NCBI GenBank assembly: GCA_903839465.1
Contig: CAIMCI010000007.1
Location: 1 to 60,180 of the forward strand
DNA: 60,180 bases
Origin: an uncultured Pseudomonadota bacterium
Lineage (GTDB): Bacteria; Pseudomonadota; Gammaproteobacteria; Steroidobacterales; Steroidobacteraceae
Direction: 5' to 3'
Made by a program: the position numbers and the translations under genes. The stretch's first letter is position 1. Each line of letters begins with the position of its first letter. This document shows positions 1-8,052 of the stretch, piece by piece. The notes under the pieces are model-generated. The model saw nothing but the letters and a program-made list of their open reading frames with translations, was not told the DNA's origin and did not search any database.

Positions 1-111
1 GCTGCCGCCGAGTTCGCGCTGGAGCTTGTAGTCGCTCTGGGCTGGCAGGTGGTGAGCGACGTCGAGGCGGCGCAGTTCGGTCAGTTCGGCAGTCGGCATC
101 TTGGCAGCCAT
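1..111 (-). CDS. Class III aminotransferase, N-terminal 37 codons only (putrescine:pyruvate type)
   Basis: The reading frame starts at an ATG preceded by AAGGAG at good spacing and runs off the left edge. The visible residues (LRRLDVAHHLPAQSDYK) resemble the N-terminus of SpuC-like and omega-amino-acid class III PLP transaminases, which begin with a similar Leu-Asp-x-x-His-His-Leu stretch. Such enzymes transaminate putrescine or other omega-amines with pyruvate. It is the last visible gene in a minus-strand run behind potA and a spermidine-dehydrogenase-like gene, which supports a polyamine role. The PLP lysine lies outside the window, so the substrate is an inference. Confidence 0.6.
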   Translation of the reverse strand, partial: MAAKMPTAELTELRRLDVAHHLPAQSDYKLQRELGGS

Positions 112-167
112 GTGGCTTACTCCTTGGCAATAGCAAAGCGTGGTGGTCTTTCGGACCGAGAACCGTC

Positions 168-2102
168 TCAGGCGAGCAATTCGTTCACGGCGCGCCCGGC
201 CTGTTCCATCGCGACGTCGGTGTAGGCGCCGCCTCCCGCATCGCACTTGGCGATCGCGATGCTACCGAACCGTCGGCGGCCCAACACCCAGGCCCGCTCG
301 TTCTCCGGCACTTCCGGGTCCCAGAGCGCGTTGTATTCCGGGGCGTAGCCGTGCGGCCAGCGATTCACGGTGATCGCCGTGATATCCCGTGCGGGGTCGA
401 AATCGCCACCGGCCAGCGTGCGGCCGAGCTGGCTGCGGATTTCCCGTTCGAACGTCGCGAACGAGGTGGCCAGCAATTCGGCGCGCCCGGCGCGGTGCTG
501 GTCATGCTCCGACAGGCCCGGCTTGCACGGCGTCCGCACGAGGTGGACCAGCGTCGGCTCCTCGGGCGAGGACGAACTCTCGTAGTCTCCGATCTTCGTG
601 TGCCAGTCGAGGAAGAAGTAGCTGTGGTAGCCGCCCGGCGCGTAGACGCGGTCGATACCGAGCTTTTGGAAGGCCGTCCAGTTACGGAGTGCGACGCTCG
701 TGTACACCAGCGGTGTCTTGACGAGCTCGTGCTGCGCCGCCTTCTGCTCCTCCGGAAGCTCCGGGCACAGATACGGAATCATGTGGTTGTAGCAGGCAAG
801 AACGACCGAGGATCCGCTGACCGAGAAGGCGCGGCCGCCCCTGACGTAGGTGACCTCGGCGCCGGTAGCCGACTTCGGGTCGCCGATGTTCCGCACCCGC
901 GTCACCAGGCTGTTGAGCCGGATGCGCGCCGGGTTGCCGGCCCGGTCGAGTTTCGCGTAGTCGACCCGCGCCGTGACGACGTCGCTGGCCGTGGACCCCG
1001 GCACGGCGTCCGGCACGAGGCTGCGCACCAGCAGTCGCGCGATGGAGGCGTTGCCGTCCGGAAAATGGTAGCGCGCGCTGCCGCCGGTGTCGGCGTAGCC
1101 GGCCGGCGTAAAGCCCATTCGCGCGGTGGAGCCGCGCGCAAGGTTCATCCCGGCGAAACCCGGCAGGCCGATTCCCCAGCAATCGAGCGCCGAAATCGCA
1201 TCGGTTCCGACGCCCCATTCGCCGTGCGTGCGCGCCGCGTAGAAGCGGACGACCAGCGGATCGGCCTTGACGACATCGCGCAGGAACGCTTCATAGCTCA
1301 TCCGCGACAGGCGGTCCTTCTTCTGGTCGGATGTCAGTCCGGGCAGAAAGTCCGTCCTGCCGCCTTCGATGCGAATGAAGTCGTCCTGGGCGCGCGCGCT
1401 GAACGGCGTGCCGGCGAGCAGCTGGGCGGGCGGCACCGAACCGATGCCGACCAGAAGCTTGTCGACGCCAAACGTTTCCCTGTCGAGGAACGCAGCGGCT
1501 TTCATGCCAAGGTTGGTATAGAAAGCCGGATCCCACGCGGATTTCCCGAGTTCCACCGCATCGATGCCGAGCGACGTCATCACGCCGGCCGCGACGGGCC
1601 CGTACGGCCGCGGGCTGTCGATGAGGAGCGTGCCGCCGTTCATCAGGCGCATCCGGCCGTTCAGGTTGAACTCGTTGCGCTTGGCGTGACCGCCGAAATC
1701 GTCGTGGTTGTCGAGCACGAGTACCCGCGCCTGCGGACCGGCCTTCTGGCGGAAGAGGTGGGCCGCCGTGAGCCCGCTGATTCCCCCGCCCACGACGACG
1801 AGGTCGTAGTGTTCGTGGGTCGCGCTTGGCAGCAGCGGCAGGCCGTTGCCGTCGCGCAGCGCATGCGCGGCCTCGAAGGACCCCGGATGGCTGCCGCGCA
1901 GACCGTTCAGCAGAGGTGGGTAATAGCCGGGCGCGTCCTGGGCGGCAGCCGCCGCCCCGCCGCCCGGAAGTTCACAAGCCGACAGGAGGGGAGCGGCCAG
2001 CGCGGATACGGCGACGCCGTGCACGAAGTCCCGGCGGGAGATCGGCCGGTCCATGCCGAGGTCTACGTCCGAAGTTTTGGGCGGGGTCTGCTGGTCGGTC
2101 AC
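168..2102 (-). CDS. spdH: Spermidine dehydrogenase-like FAD amine oxidoreductase, Tat-exported
   Basis: The 644-residue protein carries a twin-arginine signal (SRRDFVHG, residues 23-30) followed by a hydrophobic stretch ending in LLSAC, so it should be folded before export to the periplasm, possibly as a lipoprotein. The mature part has YYPPLLNGLRGSHPGSFE, then an FAD dinucleotide-binding motif (VVVGGGISGLTAA, about residue 103) and a second FAD region. This order matches the SpdH family of about 620 residues, which oxidises spermidine to 1,3-diaminopropane and 4-aminobutanal. It follows potA on the same strand and precedes an aminotransferase. The family is clear. That spermidine rather than another amine is the substrate is inferred. 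Confidence 0.75.
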   Translation of the reverse strand: MTDQQTPPKTSDVDLGMDRPISRRDFVHGVAVSALAAPLLSACELPGGGAAAAAQDAPGYYPPLLNGLRGSHPGSFEAAHALRDGNGLPLLPSATHEHYDLVVVGGGISGLTAAHLFRQKAGPQARVLVLDNHDDFGGHAKRNEFNLNGRMRLMNGGTLLIDSPRPYGPVAAGVMTSLGIDAVELGKSAWDPAFYTNLGMKAAAFLDRETFGVDKLLVGIGSVPPAQLLAGTPFSARAQDDFIRIEGGRTDFLPGLTSDQKKDRLSRMSYEAFLRDVVKADPLVVRFYAARTHGEWGVGTDAISALDCWGIGLPGFAGMNLARGSTARMGFTPAGYADTGGSARYHFPDGNASIARLLVRSLVPDAVPGSTASDVVTARVDYAKLDRAGNPARIRLNSLVTRVRNIGDPKSATGAEVTYVRGGRAFSVSGSSVVLACYNHMIPYLCPELPEEQKAAQHELVKTPLVYTSVALRNWTAFQKLGIDRVYAPGGYHSYFFLDWHTKIGDYESSSSPEEPTLVHLVRTPCKPGLSEHDQHRAGRAELLATSFATFEREIRSQLGRTLAGGDFDPARDITAITVNRWPHGYAPEYNALWDPEVPENERAWVLGRRRFGSIAIAKCDAGGGAYTDVAMEQAGRAVNELLA

Positions 2103-2263
2103 GGGGCATTTCCACGGGTGGAGGGTACGGCCGCCGCCAAGGCGGTGCCGCAGGGAGGACGATCAGTCAGGCCCCGACGCTACCGATCGGCCCGACCGGA
2201 GTCAACGCACTGTGACACCAGATAAGGCGACCCAGCCCTAAGCGGCCGTCCCTGGCGGATCAA

Positions 2264-2325
2264 CTTTAGTGCGCTTAAGTTATTGTTATAAATAGTATTA
2301 TATGTTCTTCGACCGAGGGCGTCAC
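2264..2325 (-). promoter_or_regulatory. Sigma-70-like promoter and imperfect palindrome before the spermidine dehydrogenase-like gene
   Basis: This is the AT-rich part of the 305-base gap between potA and the flavoprotein gene. Read on the minus strand, GTGACG (2320-2325) lies 17 bp before a perfect TATAAT (2297-2302). Just downstream, inside the expected transcript, is the imperfect palindrome CTTTAGTGCGCTTAAG (2264-2279, 6 of 8 positions symmetrical), a possible operator. No gene fits in the gap. The -10 element is convincing by sequence and the operator is a guess. Confidence 0.45.
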
Positions 2326-2407
2326 GAGTCTCGGGCGGAAGCAGCGTTCAGTGTGATCACAGACAGCAAAGCCGGGTCCGTGCGCGCGGCAGTGCAACGA
2401 AACCGGG

Positions 2408-3556
2408 CTAGGACTCGAGGACGATCGCCCCGTTGATCTCCCAGCTGGCATAGACCGTGTCGTTCCAGTCGATTGCCCGCTCGGCCGTGCGGCGGTCGTT
2501 CTGCAGGAAGGCCGTCAGAATTTTCCCGCGGTCGGTCCGGATCTGGTACGTGGAACGGTTACCGAGGTAGCCCAGTTCCCAGACCGTGCCACGGACCTGG
2601 TTGACGGTATCGCCGGCGACCGGCTCCTTGCTGAGCCAGATCTTCTCGGGACGGACGGCCAGCCACACGCGTTGCCCGGCACTGACCCGACCGACGTCAT
2701 CGACCCGGACCTCGCAGTCGAGCTCGTGGGCGTAAATCGTGATCAGCCCAGGGCTCGCCTTGACGACCGTGCCTTCGAGGAAATTGGTCGTGCCGATGAA
2801 GTCGGCGACGAATCGCGACTTCGGAAACTCGTAGATCTCGGACGGGCTGCCGACCTGCAGGACCTTGCCCTGGTTCATCACCGCGATCCGGCTCGACAGC
2901 GCCATCGCCTCGTCCTGGTCGTGGGTGACGATGACGAACGTCGTACCCACCTCGTACTGGATATCCATCAGTTCGAACTGCGTCTGTTCACGCAGCTTCT
3001 TGTCCAGCGCCGACAGCGGCTCGTCCAGCAGCAATACCTTCGGCCGCCGGATCAGCGCACGGGCGAGCGCCACCCGCTGGCGCTGCCCGCCGGAAAGCTG
3101 GTGCGGCTTGCGCTTGCCGAGGTGCCCGAGCTGCACCAGCTGCAGCGCGTCGTCGACGCGCTTTCGCTTCTCGTCGGCCGGAATCCTGAGCGTCCGCAGT
3201 CCGTAGCCGACGTTGGCCTCGACGGTCATGTGCGGAAAGAGCGCGTACGACTGGAACATCATATTGACCGGACGCTCGTGCGCCGGTACGCCGACCATGT
3301 CCGCATCGTCGATCACGATTCGTCCCGACGTGGGCTCGGCAAATCCCGCCAGCATGCGCAGCAGCGTGGTCTTGCCGCAGCCCGACGAACCGACGAGCGC
3401 GAATATCTCGCCCTTGTAGATACGCAGATCGACGTTATCAACGGCATTGAACGCACCATAGGTCTTGGTGACGTTCTGGATCACGATCTGCGGCTTAGCT
3501 GCAGGGTCCAGCCACGGCCTGTCGCCGGACGGCTTGGTCGACGGAGCGCTGGTCAT
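2408..3556 (-). CDS. potA: Polyamine-type ABC transporter ATP-binding protein
   Basis: This 382-residue ATPase has Walker A (GSSGCGKTT), the ABC signature (LSGGQRQRVALARAL), Walker B (VLLLDEPLSALD), the H-loop (IVTHDQDEAMA) and a C-terminal TOBE-type domain of about 110 residues, as expected for PotA/PotG. It would energise import with the PotB, PotC and PotD homologues found 9-14 kb away in this window, since no other ABC subunits are present. An in-frame TTG 36 bases further upstream is an alternative start; the ATG is preferred because the homologous region begins well after it. The gene follows the GcvT-like gene on the same strand with a gap of about 70 bases. The substrate (polyamine or another organic cation) is not shown by sequence. 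Confidence 0.85.
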   Translation of the reverse strand: MTSAPSTKPSGDRPWLDPAAKPQIVIQNVTKTYGAFNAVDNVDLRIYKGEIFALVGSSGCGKTTLLRMLAGFAEPTSGRIVIDDADMVGVPAHERPVNMMFQSYALFPHMTVEANVGYGLRTLRIPADEKRKRVDDALQLVQLGHLGKRKPHQLSGGQRQRVALARALIRRPKVLLLDEPLSALDKKLREQTQFELMDIQYEVGTTFVIVTHDQDEAMALSSRIAVMNQGKVLQVGSPSEIYEFPKSRFVADFIGTTNFLEGTVVKASPGLITIYAHELDCEVRVDDVGRVSAGQRVWLAVRPEKIWLSKEPVAGDTVNQVRGTVWELGYLGNRSTYQIRTDRGKILTAFLQNDRRTAERAIDWNDTVYASWEINGAIVLES

Positions 3557-3626
3557 CGTGCGCAGCCGCCCCGCCGGGCCCGCCGCGGGCAACCACTCGC
3601 CATCTGACTCGCCGTACGCACGTTGC

Positions 3627-4841
3627 CTAGCGATCCGCGGGCGGCGTCAACCGTCGGCGCTCGGGCGCAAAGAACGGTTTTTCGACCACGGTCGCCTTGA
3701 CCATGCGCCGTTCCCAGAGGAGTTCGCGGTTGAGGTAGATCTCCGCCCATACCTCGGAGCCTACTGAAAAGAACGGCGCGTTGACCATAGCGAGCGCGAT
3801 ATTGCGCTTGCAGGTCGGCGACCACATCGCCGAGGTCACGAAACCGACCTCGGTCTGACCGCTCTTGTCCGTATACAGCAAGGCACTGTGGGCGGGCTTG
3901 TTGCCGTCGATGTCGAGCCCGACGAGCTTGCGGGTGACGCCGCGCTTTTGCTCGGCCACGAGCGCGCGCCTGCCGTTGAAGTGCCCCTTCTTGAAATCGA
4001 CGAGCCAGTCGAGGCCGAGCTCCAGCGGCGACCGGTCACGACCCAGCCGGATCGTGCTCTCCGCGGACACGAAGTCGAAGTGAGGCATCAGGAACCCGGC
4101 TTCGATGCGCACGGCGTTCAGCGCCTGCGATCCGATCGGGCGGATCAACCGCGTTCGTCCGGCTTCCATCAGCCGGTCCCAGATGAATTCCGCCTTCTCC
4201 GGCGGCATCCAGATCTCGTAGCCGAGATCACCGGTAAAGCCGGTCCGGGAAGCCATGACATCGACGCCCTCGACCTGGAAGCGGCCCACTTCGAACGGCT
4301 TCAGGTTCTCGATGCCGGACATTCCGAGCTGCTTCAGCGTCCAGCACGAGGTCGGACCCTGTACGGCGAGCGCGGCGACCTGCTCGGTGACTTCCTCGAC
4401 GGCCACGTCAAAGCCAATCGCCGAATCGAGTAGCCAGTCATACTGCCGCTCAGCACAGCACAGCCAGTACTCGTCCTCGCCGAGCCTGAAGAGCGTGCCG
4501 TCATCGAGGATGTGTCCGTCATCGTTGCACCATACGGTGTAGATGACCCGGTTGACCTTGAGCTTCGAGACGTCGCGGGTAACGAGATGGTTGAGGAAGC
4601 GGAGCGCCCCCTTGCCGGTGATCCGGTACTTGATCATCGGCGTGAGGTCGTACACGCCGGTGGTGTTGCGGACCGCGAAGTACTCCTGCTCCGGCGACGT
4701 GAAAACGTCGACGGTCGTGTACCCGGCCCAGGCCACGAAGCTGTCGTTCTGACTGAGTGCCCGCGCCCGGTTGTGGAACGGGGTCTTCAGCAGAGGCTGA
4801 TTGAAGTGGGTCACGCCGTCGGTGGGATTGCTCATTGTCAT
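3627..4841 (-). CDS. GcvT-like aminomethyltransferase / THF-dependent demethylase family protein
   Basis: The 404-residue protein matches the GcvT/DmdA superfamily along its length: an N-terminal folate-binding region with VYDLTPMIKYRITG and RFLNHLVTRDV, a central ALAVQGP segment, GFTGDLGYEIWMP, and the C-terminal beta-barrel. Members bind tetrahydrofolate and accept a methyl or methylene group. It is not part of a gcvTHP set. Its start overlaps the stop of the upstream flavoprotein gene (ATGA), so translation is probably coupled and the two products may act in sequence, the flavoenzyme oxidising an amine or N-methyl group and this protein trapping the C1 unit on THF. The substrate is unknown; demethylation of an amine is an inference. 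Confidence 0.75.
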   Translation of the reverse strand: MTMSNPTDGVTHFNQPLLKTPFHNRARALSQNDSFVAWAGYTTVDVFTSPEQEYFAVRNTTGVYDLTPMIKYRITGKGALRFLNHLVTRDVSKLKVNRVIYTVWCNDDGHILDDGTLFRLGEDEYWLCCAERQYDWLLDSAIGFDVAVEEVTEQVAALAVQGPTSCWTLKQLGMSGIENLKPFEVGRFQVEGVDVMASRTGFTGDLGYEIWMPPEKAEFIWDRLMEAGRTRLIRPIGSQALNAVRIEAGFLMPHFDFVSAESTIRLGRDRSPLELGLDWLVDFKKGHFNGRRALVAEQKRGVTRKLVGLDIDGNKPAHSALLYTDKSGQTEVGFVTSAMWSPTCKRNIALAMVNAPFFSVGSEVWAEIYLNRELLWERRMVKATVVEKPFFAPERRRLTPPADR

Positions 4842-6391
4842 ACCGCCTTCGCCAGCACGGCCTGCGCGGCCAGCCGTCCGTTTTCACCCGCCACTCCGCC
4901 ACCCGGGTGCGTTGCCGCACCGCAGAGGAAAAGACCTGCCACGGGTGTGGAGTACTGCGCGGCACCGGCCACGGGCCGCACGAAATAGAACTGATCGAGT
5001 GCGAGATCGGCGTGGTGCCAGTGGCCGCCCCGGTTGCCGTAGCGCGCCTCGAGGTCGACCGGCGTCAGGAGCTCCGCCGCCCGGACGGACGAGCGCAGTC
5101 CCGGCGCCAGCCCCTCCAGCTGATCGATCAGAAGAGCCTGATAGGCGTCCCGCTGTTCCGTCCACCCTGCCCGCAGGTCGTAGGCTGCGCATTCGACGAC
5201 TGCCGACAGCACGTGGCTGCCGGCAGGTGCAAGCGACGGGTCGTTGACGGTCGGCACGGTGATTTCCATCGCCGGAGCCGCGGAATATTCCCCGTACTTC
5301 GGTGCGTCAAAGGCACGCTCGACGTAGGTGAGCGACGGCGCCAGCAGCAGCCGGCCGCGCAACGCCGATTCGGGCAGGTTGGCAAATGCCGGCAGCCGGT
5401 CCAGCGCCAGGTGGAGCTTCGCCACGACCCCCTTGGACCGCGCCCGGTCGACCCGGCGGACGAATTCCGTATCCAGGTGTTCGGGGCCGAGGAGATCGAT
5501 GAAGGTCGTTTTGGGATCGGCGTTGGAGACGACGACCGGCGCGAGGTAACTCTCGCCGGAGGACAGCACGACGCCCGTCACCCGGTCGTCGGCGACCAGC
5601 ACGCGGTCGACGCGTACGCCGGTGCGTACCTCCGCGCCGGCGGCCTTGGCCGCCCGGGCGAGTGCGTCGCTGAGCCCGCCCATGCCGCCGACGGGCTGGG
5701 CGAGCCCGACGTTGCCGTCGGCGCCCTGCATCGCGAGCCGGACGAGCCACGGCAGCACCGTGCCCGGGGCGCGCGGTCCAAGATTGCCGCCCAGTGTTGC
5801 GTCGAAGGCCAGGGCACCCTGCAGGAGCGGCGCCTTCAGGTAGTCGGTGCAGAGGTCGTACGCATTCATGCCAATGATTCGCAAGAGCTCGCGCATGTCC
5901 TTGCGGCCCAGGCGGCGGATCTGCCAGCCGAGCTTGAGCAGCGCAATCCGGTCGCTCCAGGCGTCGGTCCCCAGACGCGGCGGCACGCTCGCCAGCATCG
6001 GGCGCAGCGCACCCGCCAGCCTCGTCATCCGCGTCAGGAACGCGGGGTAGGCTTCGGCGTCGACCGGCGAGGCCGCGGCGACGCTCTCGGGCGTCAAGAG
6101 GAGGTGATTGCCGGAAGGAGACAGCGACGTCGTCGCCATGCCATTCGCGGCGAACTGAAGCCCGTGCTGTTCAAGGCCAAGGGCCGTGATCAGTGACCGG
6201 GGCATCAGGTGCATCAGGTGGGCGGTCGAGGCACGAAACCCCGGCGCGAACTCATGCGTCGCCGCGGGACCTCCGACCGACGTCGAGGCCTCGACGATCA
6301 GTACCCGCTTGCCGCGCCTGGCGAGAATGGCGCCGCAAACGAGGCCGTTGTGGCCCGCGCCGATGATGATGCAGTCGTAGTGTGCTTGCAC
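4838..6391 (-). CDS. PYROXD2-like FAD-dependent oxidoreductase (second of a tandem pair)
   Basis: A GTG start gives 517 residues with an N-terminal FAD-binding motif (IIIGAGHNGLVCGAILARRG) and the C-terminal family signature around HPGGGVAGENG. The length and the ends match the PYROXD2/phytoene-desaturase-like branch of FAD amine oxidoreductases, whose natural substrates are mostly unknown. It has a paralogue of the same architecture directly upstream and overlaps the GcvT-like gene downstream by four bases. The neighbours suggest oxidation of an amine or N-methyl compound. There is no carotenoid gene nearby, so a role in carotenoid synthesis is unlikely. Confidence 0.75.
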   Translation of the reverse strand: MQAHYDCIIIGAGHNGLVCGAILARRGKRVLIVEASTSVGGPAATHEFAPGFRASTAHLMHLMPRSLITALGLEQHGLQFAANGMATTSLSPSGNHLLLTPESVAAASPVDAEAYPAFLTRMTRLAGALRPMLASVPPRLGTDAWSDRIALLKLGWQIRRLGRKDMRELLRIIGMNAYDLCTDYLKAPLLQGALAFDATLGGNLGPRAPGTVLPWLVRLAMQGADGNVGLAQPVGGMGGLSDALARAAKAAGAEVRTGVRVDRVLVADDRVTGVVLSSGESYLAPVVVSNADPKTTFIDLLGPEHLDTEFVRRVDRARSKGVVAKLHLALDRLPAFANLPESALRGRLLLAPSLTYVERAFDAPKYGEYSAAPAMEITVPTVNDPSLAPAGSHVLSAVVECAAYDLRAGWTEQRDAYQALLIDQLEGLAPGLRSSVRAAELLTPVDLEARYGNRGGHWHHADLALDQFYFVRPVAGAAQYSTPVAGLFLCGAATHPGGGVAGENGRLAAQAVLAKAV

Positions 6392-6414
6392 GCTGTGATT
6401 CTCTCGGCGATGGG

Positions 6415-8052
6415 TTAGGCGACTTTCTTGAGGTCACGAAGCACGGCCTGAGCCGCGTTGTGGCCCGGGGCGCCCATGACGCCACCACCGGGGTGGGTGC
6501 TGGAACCGCACATGTAAAGGCCGCGCACCGGCGCACGGTACTGCGCGTATCCCGGAACGGGCCTGTTGAAGAGCAGCTGATCCATCGTCAGCTCACCCTG
6601 GAAGATATTGCCTTCCGTCAGGCCGACCTCGCGCTCGATATCGAACGGCGTCCGGACCTCGGCATGCAGGATCAGGCTCTTGAAGTTGGGGCTTTGCCGG
6701 GCGATGGTCTCGATGACCGAGTTGGCGAAGCCCTGCTTCTTTTCCGGGGTCCACGGCCCATCGGCGAGCTCGTACGGACAGTATTGCGTGAACACCGACA
6801 TGTAGTGCTTGCCGTTGGGCGCCATCGTCGGGTCGATCTGCGACGGCATGAGCATGTCGATGTACGGCGCCTGAGACCAGCGTCCTGCTTTCCAGTCGTC
6901 GTACGCCCGTTCCATCATATCGATGGTGTCGGTGACGTGCATGTCGCCGCGGATGCACGGCGCCCCTTTCGGGATCGCCGGAAACTCGGGCAGGCCGTCG
7001 AGCGCGATATTGAGCTTGCCCGACGAGCCGCGGATCTTGAACTTGCGCACCTGCTCGACGAACTCGGACGGCAGGTCGCTGGCATCCATCGACTCGAGGA
7101 ACGTCCGCTTGACGTCCATGTTCGACATGATCGTGTTGGCGTAGAGCTCCTCGCCGTCGCTGAGCGCGACGCCAACGGCGCGCTCGTTGCGCACCAGGAA
7201 CTTGGATACTCCGGCTCCTGCGCGGATGGTGCCGCCGCTGGCCTCGAACGACGCACCCAGTGCCTTGGACACGGCGCCCATGCCGCCACGCGCAAAGCCC
7301 CAGGCACCGACCGTGTCGTCGATGTCGCCCATGTAGTGATGGAGCAGCACGTAGGCAGTGCCCGGCGAGCGGGGCCCGAGGGCCGTACCGATGATCGAGC
7401 TGCCCGCGTAATGCGCCTTGACGATTTCGCTCTCGAAGTACTCGTCGAGGAAATCCGCCGCGCTCATGGTCCAGAAGCGGATGGTGTCGTACATCCGCTT
7501 CTCGCCCATGTTGTGGAAGCGCTTGCCGATGTAGAGCAGTTCCTGGATATCCCGGATCTTGAACGACGTCGGATCCGGCGGCTCGCGCAGCAGCAGCGGC
7601 TTGATGAATTTGCACTGGCGCATGACATCGCGCGCGTACCGGTCGTAGGCTTCGGCGTCACGCTTCGAGTGCCGCGAGATCTCCCGGCGCAGCGCGTCGT
7701 GATTGTCATAGAGGGCAAAATGATTGCCGTCGTGCATCATCGTGCAGCCGCCCTCGTAGGGAATCACCTGCAGGCCGAACTTCGGCAGCTCGAGCTGGCG
7801 CATGATCTCCGGCCGCAGCAGGCTGCAGACATAGGAGCAGTTCGAGTAGGTGAATTCCGGGTAGAGCGACCGGCTCACCGCCGCACCGCCGATGTAGTCG
7901 TTCCGCTCCAGGACGAGGACGTTCAGTCCGCTGCGCTGCATATAGCAGGCAGCGACAAGTCCGTTGTGCCCGGCGCCGACGACGATTACGTCGTAGCGCT
8001 TCGAGTTTCCGCTGGCTGCACTCACTCTGTTCTGCTCCCCCGGCGACGGCAC
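6415..8052 (-). CDS. PYROXD2-like FAD-dependent oxidoreductase (first of a tandem pair)
   Basis: This 545-residue flavoprotein starts at GTG right after the stop of the upstream aminotransferase gene. It shows VVGAGHNGLVAACYMQRSG for FAD binding near residue 25, a conserved GGMGAVSKAL segment in the middle and STHPGGGVMGAPGHNAA near the C-terminus, the hallmark of the PYROXD2 group. It is a diverged paralogue of the next gene; duplicated genes kept in tandem suggest a hetero-oligomer or two consecutive oxidation steps. The operon (aminotransferase, two flavoproteins, GcvT-like protein, PotA) points to catabolism of an imported amine. The reaction itself is not known. Confidence 0.75.
   Translation of the reverse strand: MPSPGEQNRVSAASGNSKRYDVIVVGAGHNGLVAACYMQRSGLNVLVLERNDYIGGAAVSRSLYPEFTYSNCSYVCSLLRPEIMRQLELPKFGLQVIPYEGGCTMMHDGNHFALYDNHDALRREISRHSKRDAEAYDRYARDVMRQCKFIKPLLLREPPDPTSFKIRDIQELLYIGKRFHNMGEKRMYDTIRFWTMSAADFLDEYFESEIVKAHYAGSSIIGTALGPRSPGTAYVLLHHYMGDIDDTVGAWGFARGGMGAVSKALGASFEASGGTIRAGAGVSKFLVRNERAVGVALSDGEELYANTIMSNMDVKRTFLESMDASDLPSEFVEQVRKFKIRGSSGKLNIALDGLPEFPAIPKGAPCIRGDMHVTDTIDMMERAYDDWKAGRWSQAPYIDMLMPSQIDPTMAPNGKHYMSVFTQYCPYELADGPWTPEKKQGFANSVIETIARQSPNFKSLILHAEVRTPFDIEREVGLTEGNIFQGELTMDQLLFNRPVPGYAQYRAPVRGLYMCGSSTHPGGGVMGAPGHNAAQAVLRDLKKVA

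Noticed and set aside
351-2225. Long plus-strand open frame (624 codons) opposite the spermidine dehydrogenase-like gene
   Set aside because: It is rich in Arg, Ala and Val, has no family motif and lies exactly antisense to a gene with a Tat signal and FAD motifs. It is an artefact of GC-rich third positions.
4838-8052. Phytoene desaturase pair for carotenoids
   Set aside because: The C-terminal HPGGGV motif and neighbours fit PYROXD2-like proteins, and no phytoene synthase or other carotenoid gene is present.
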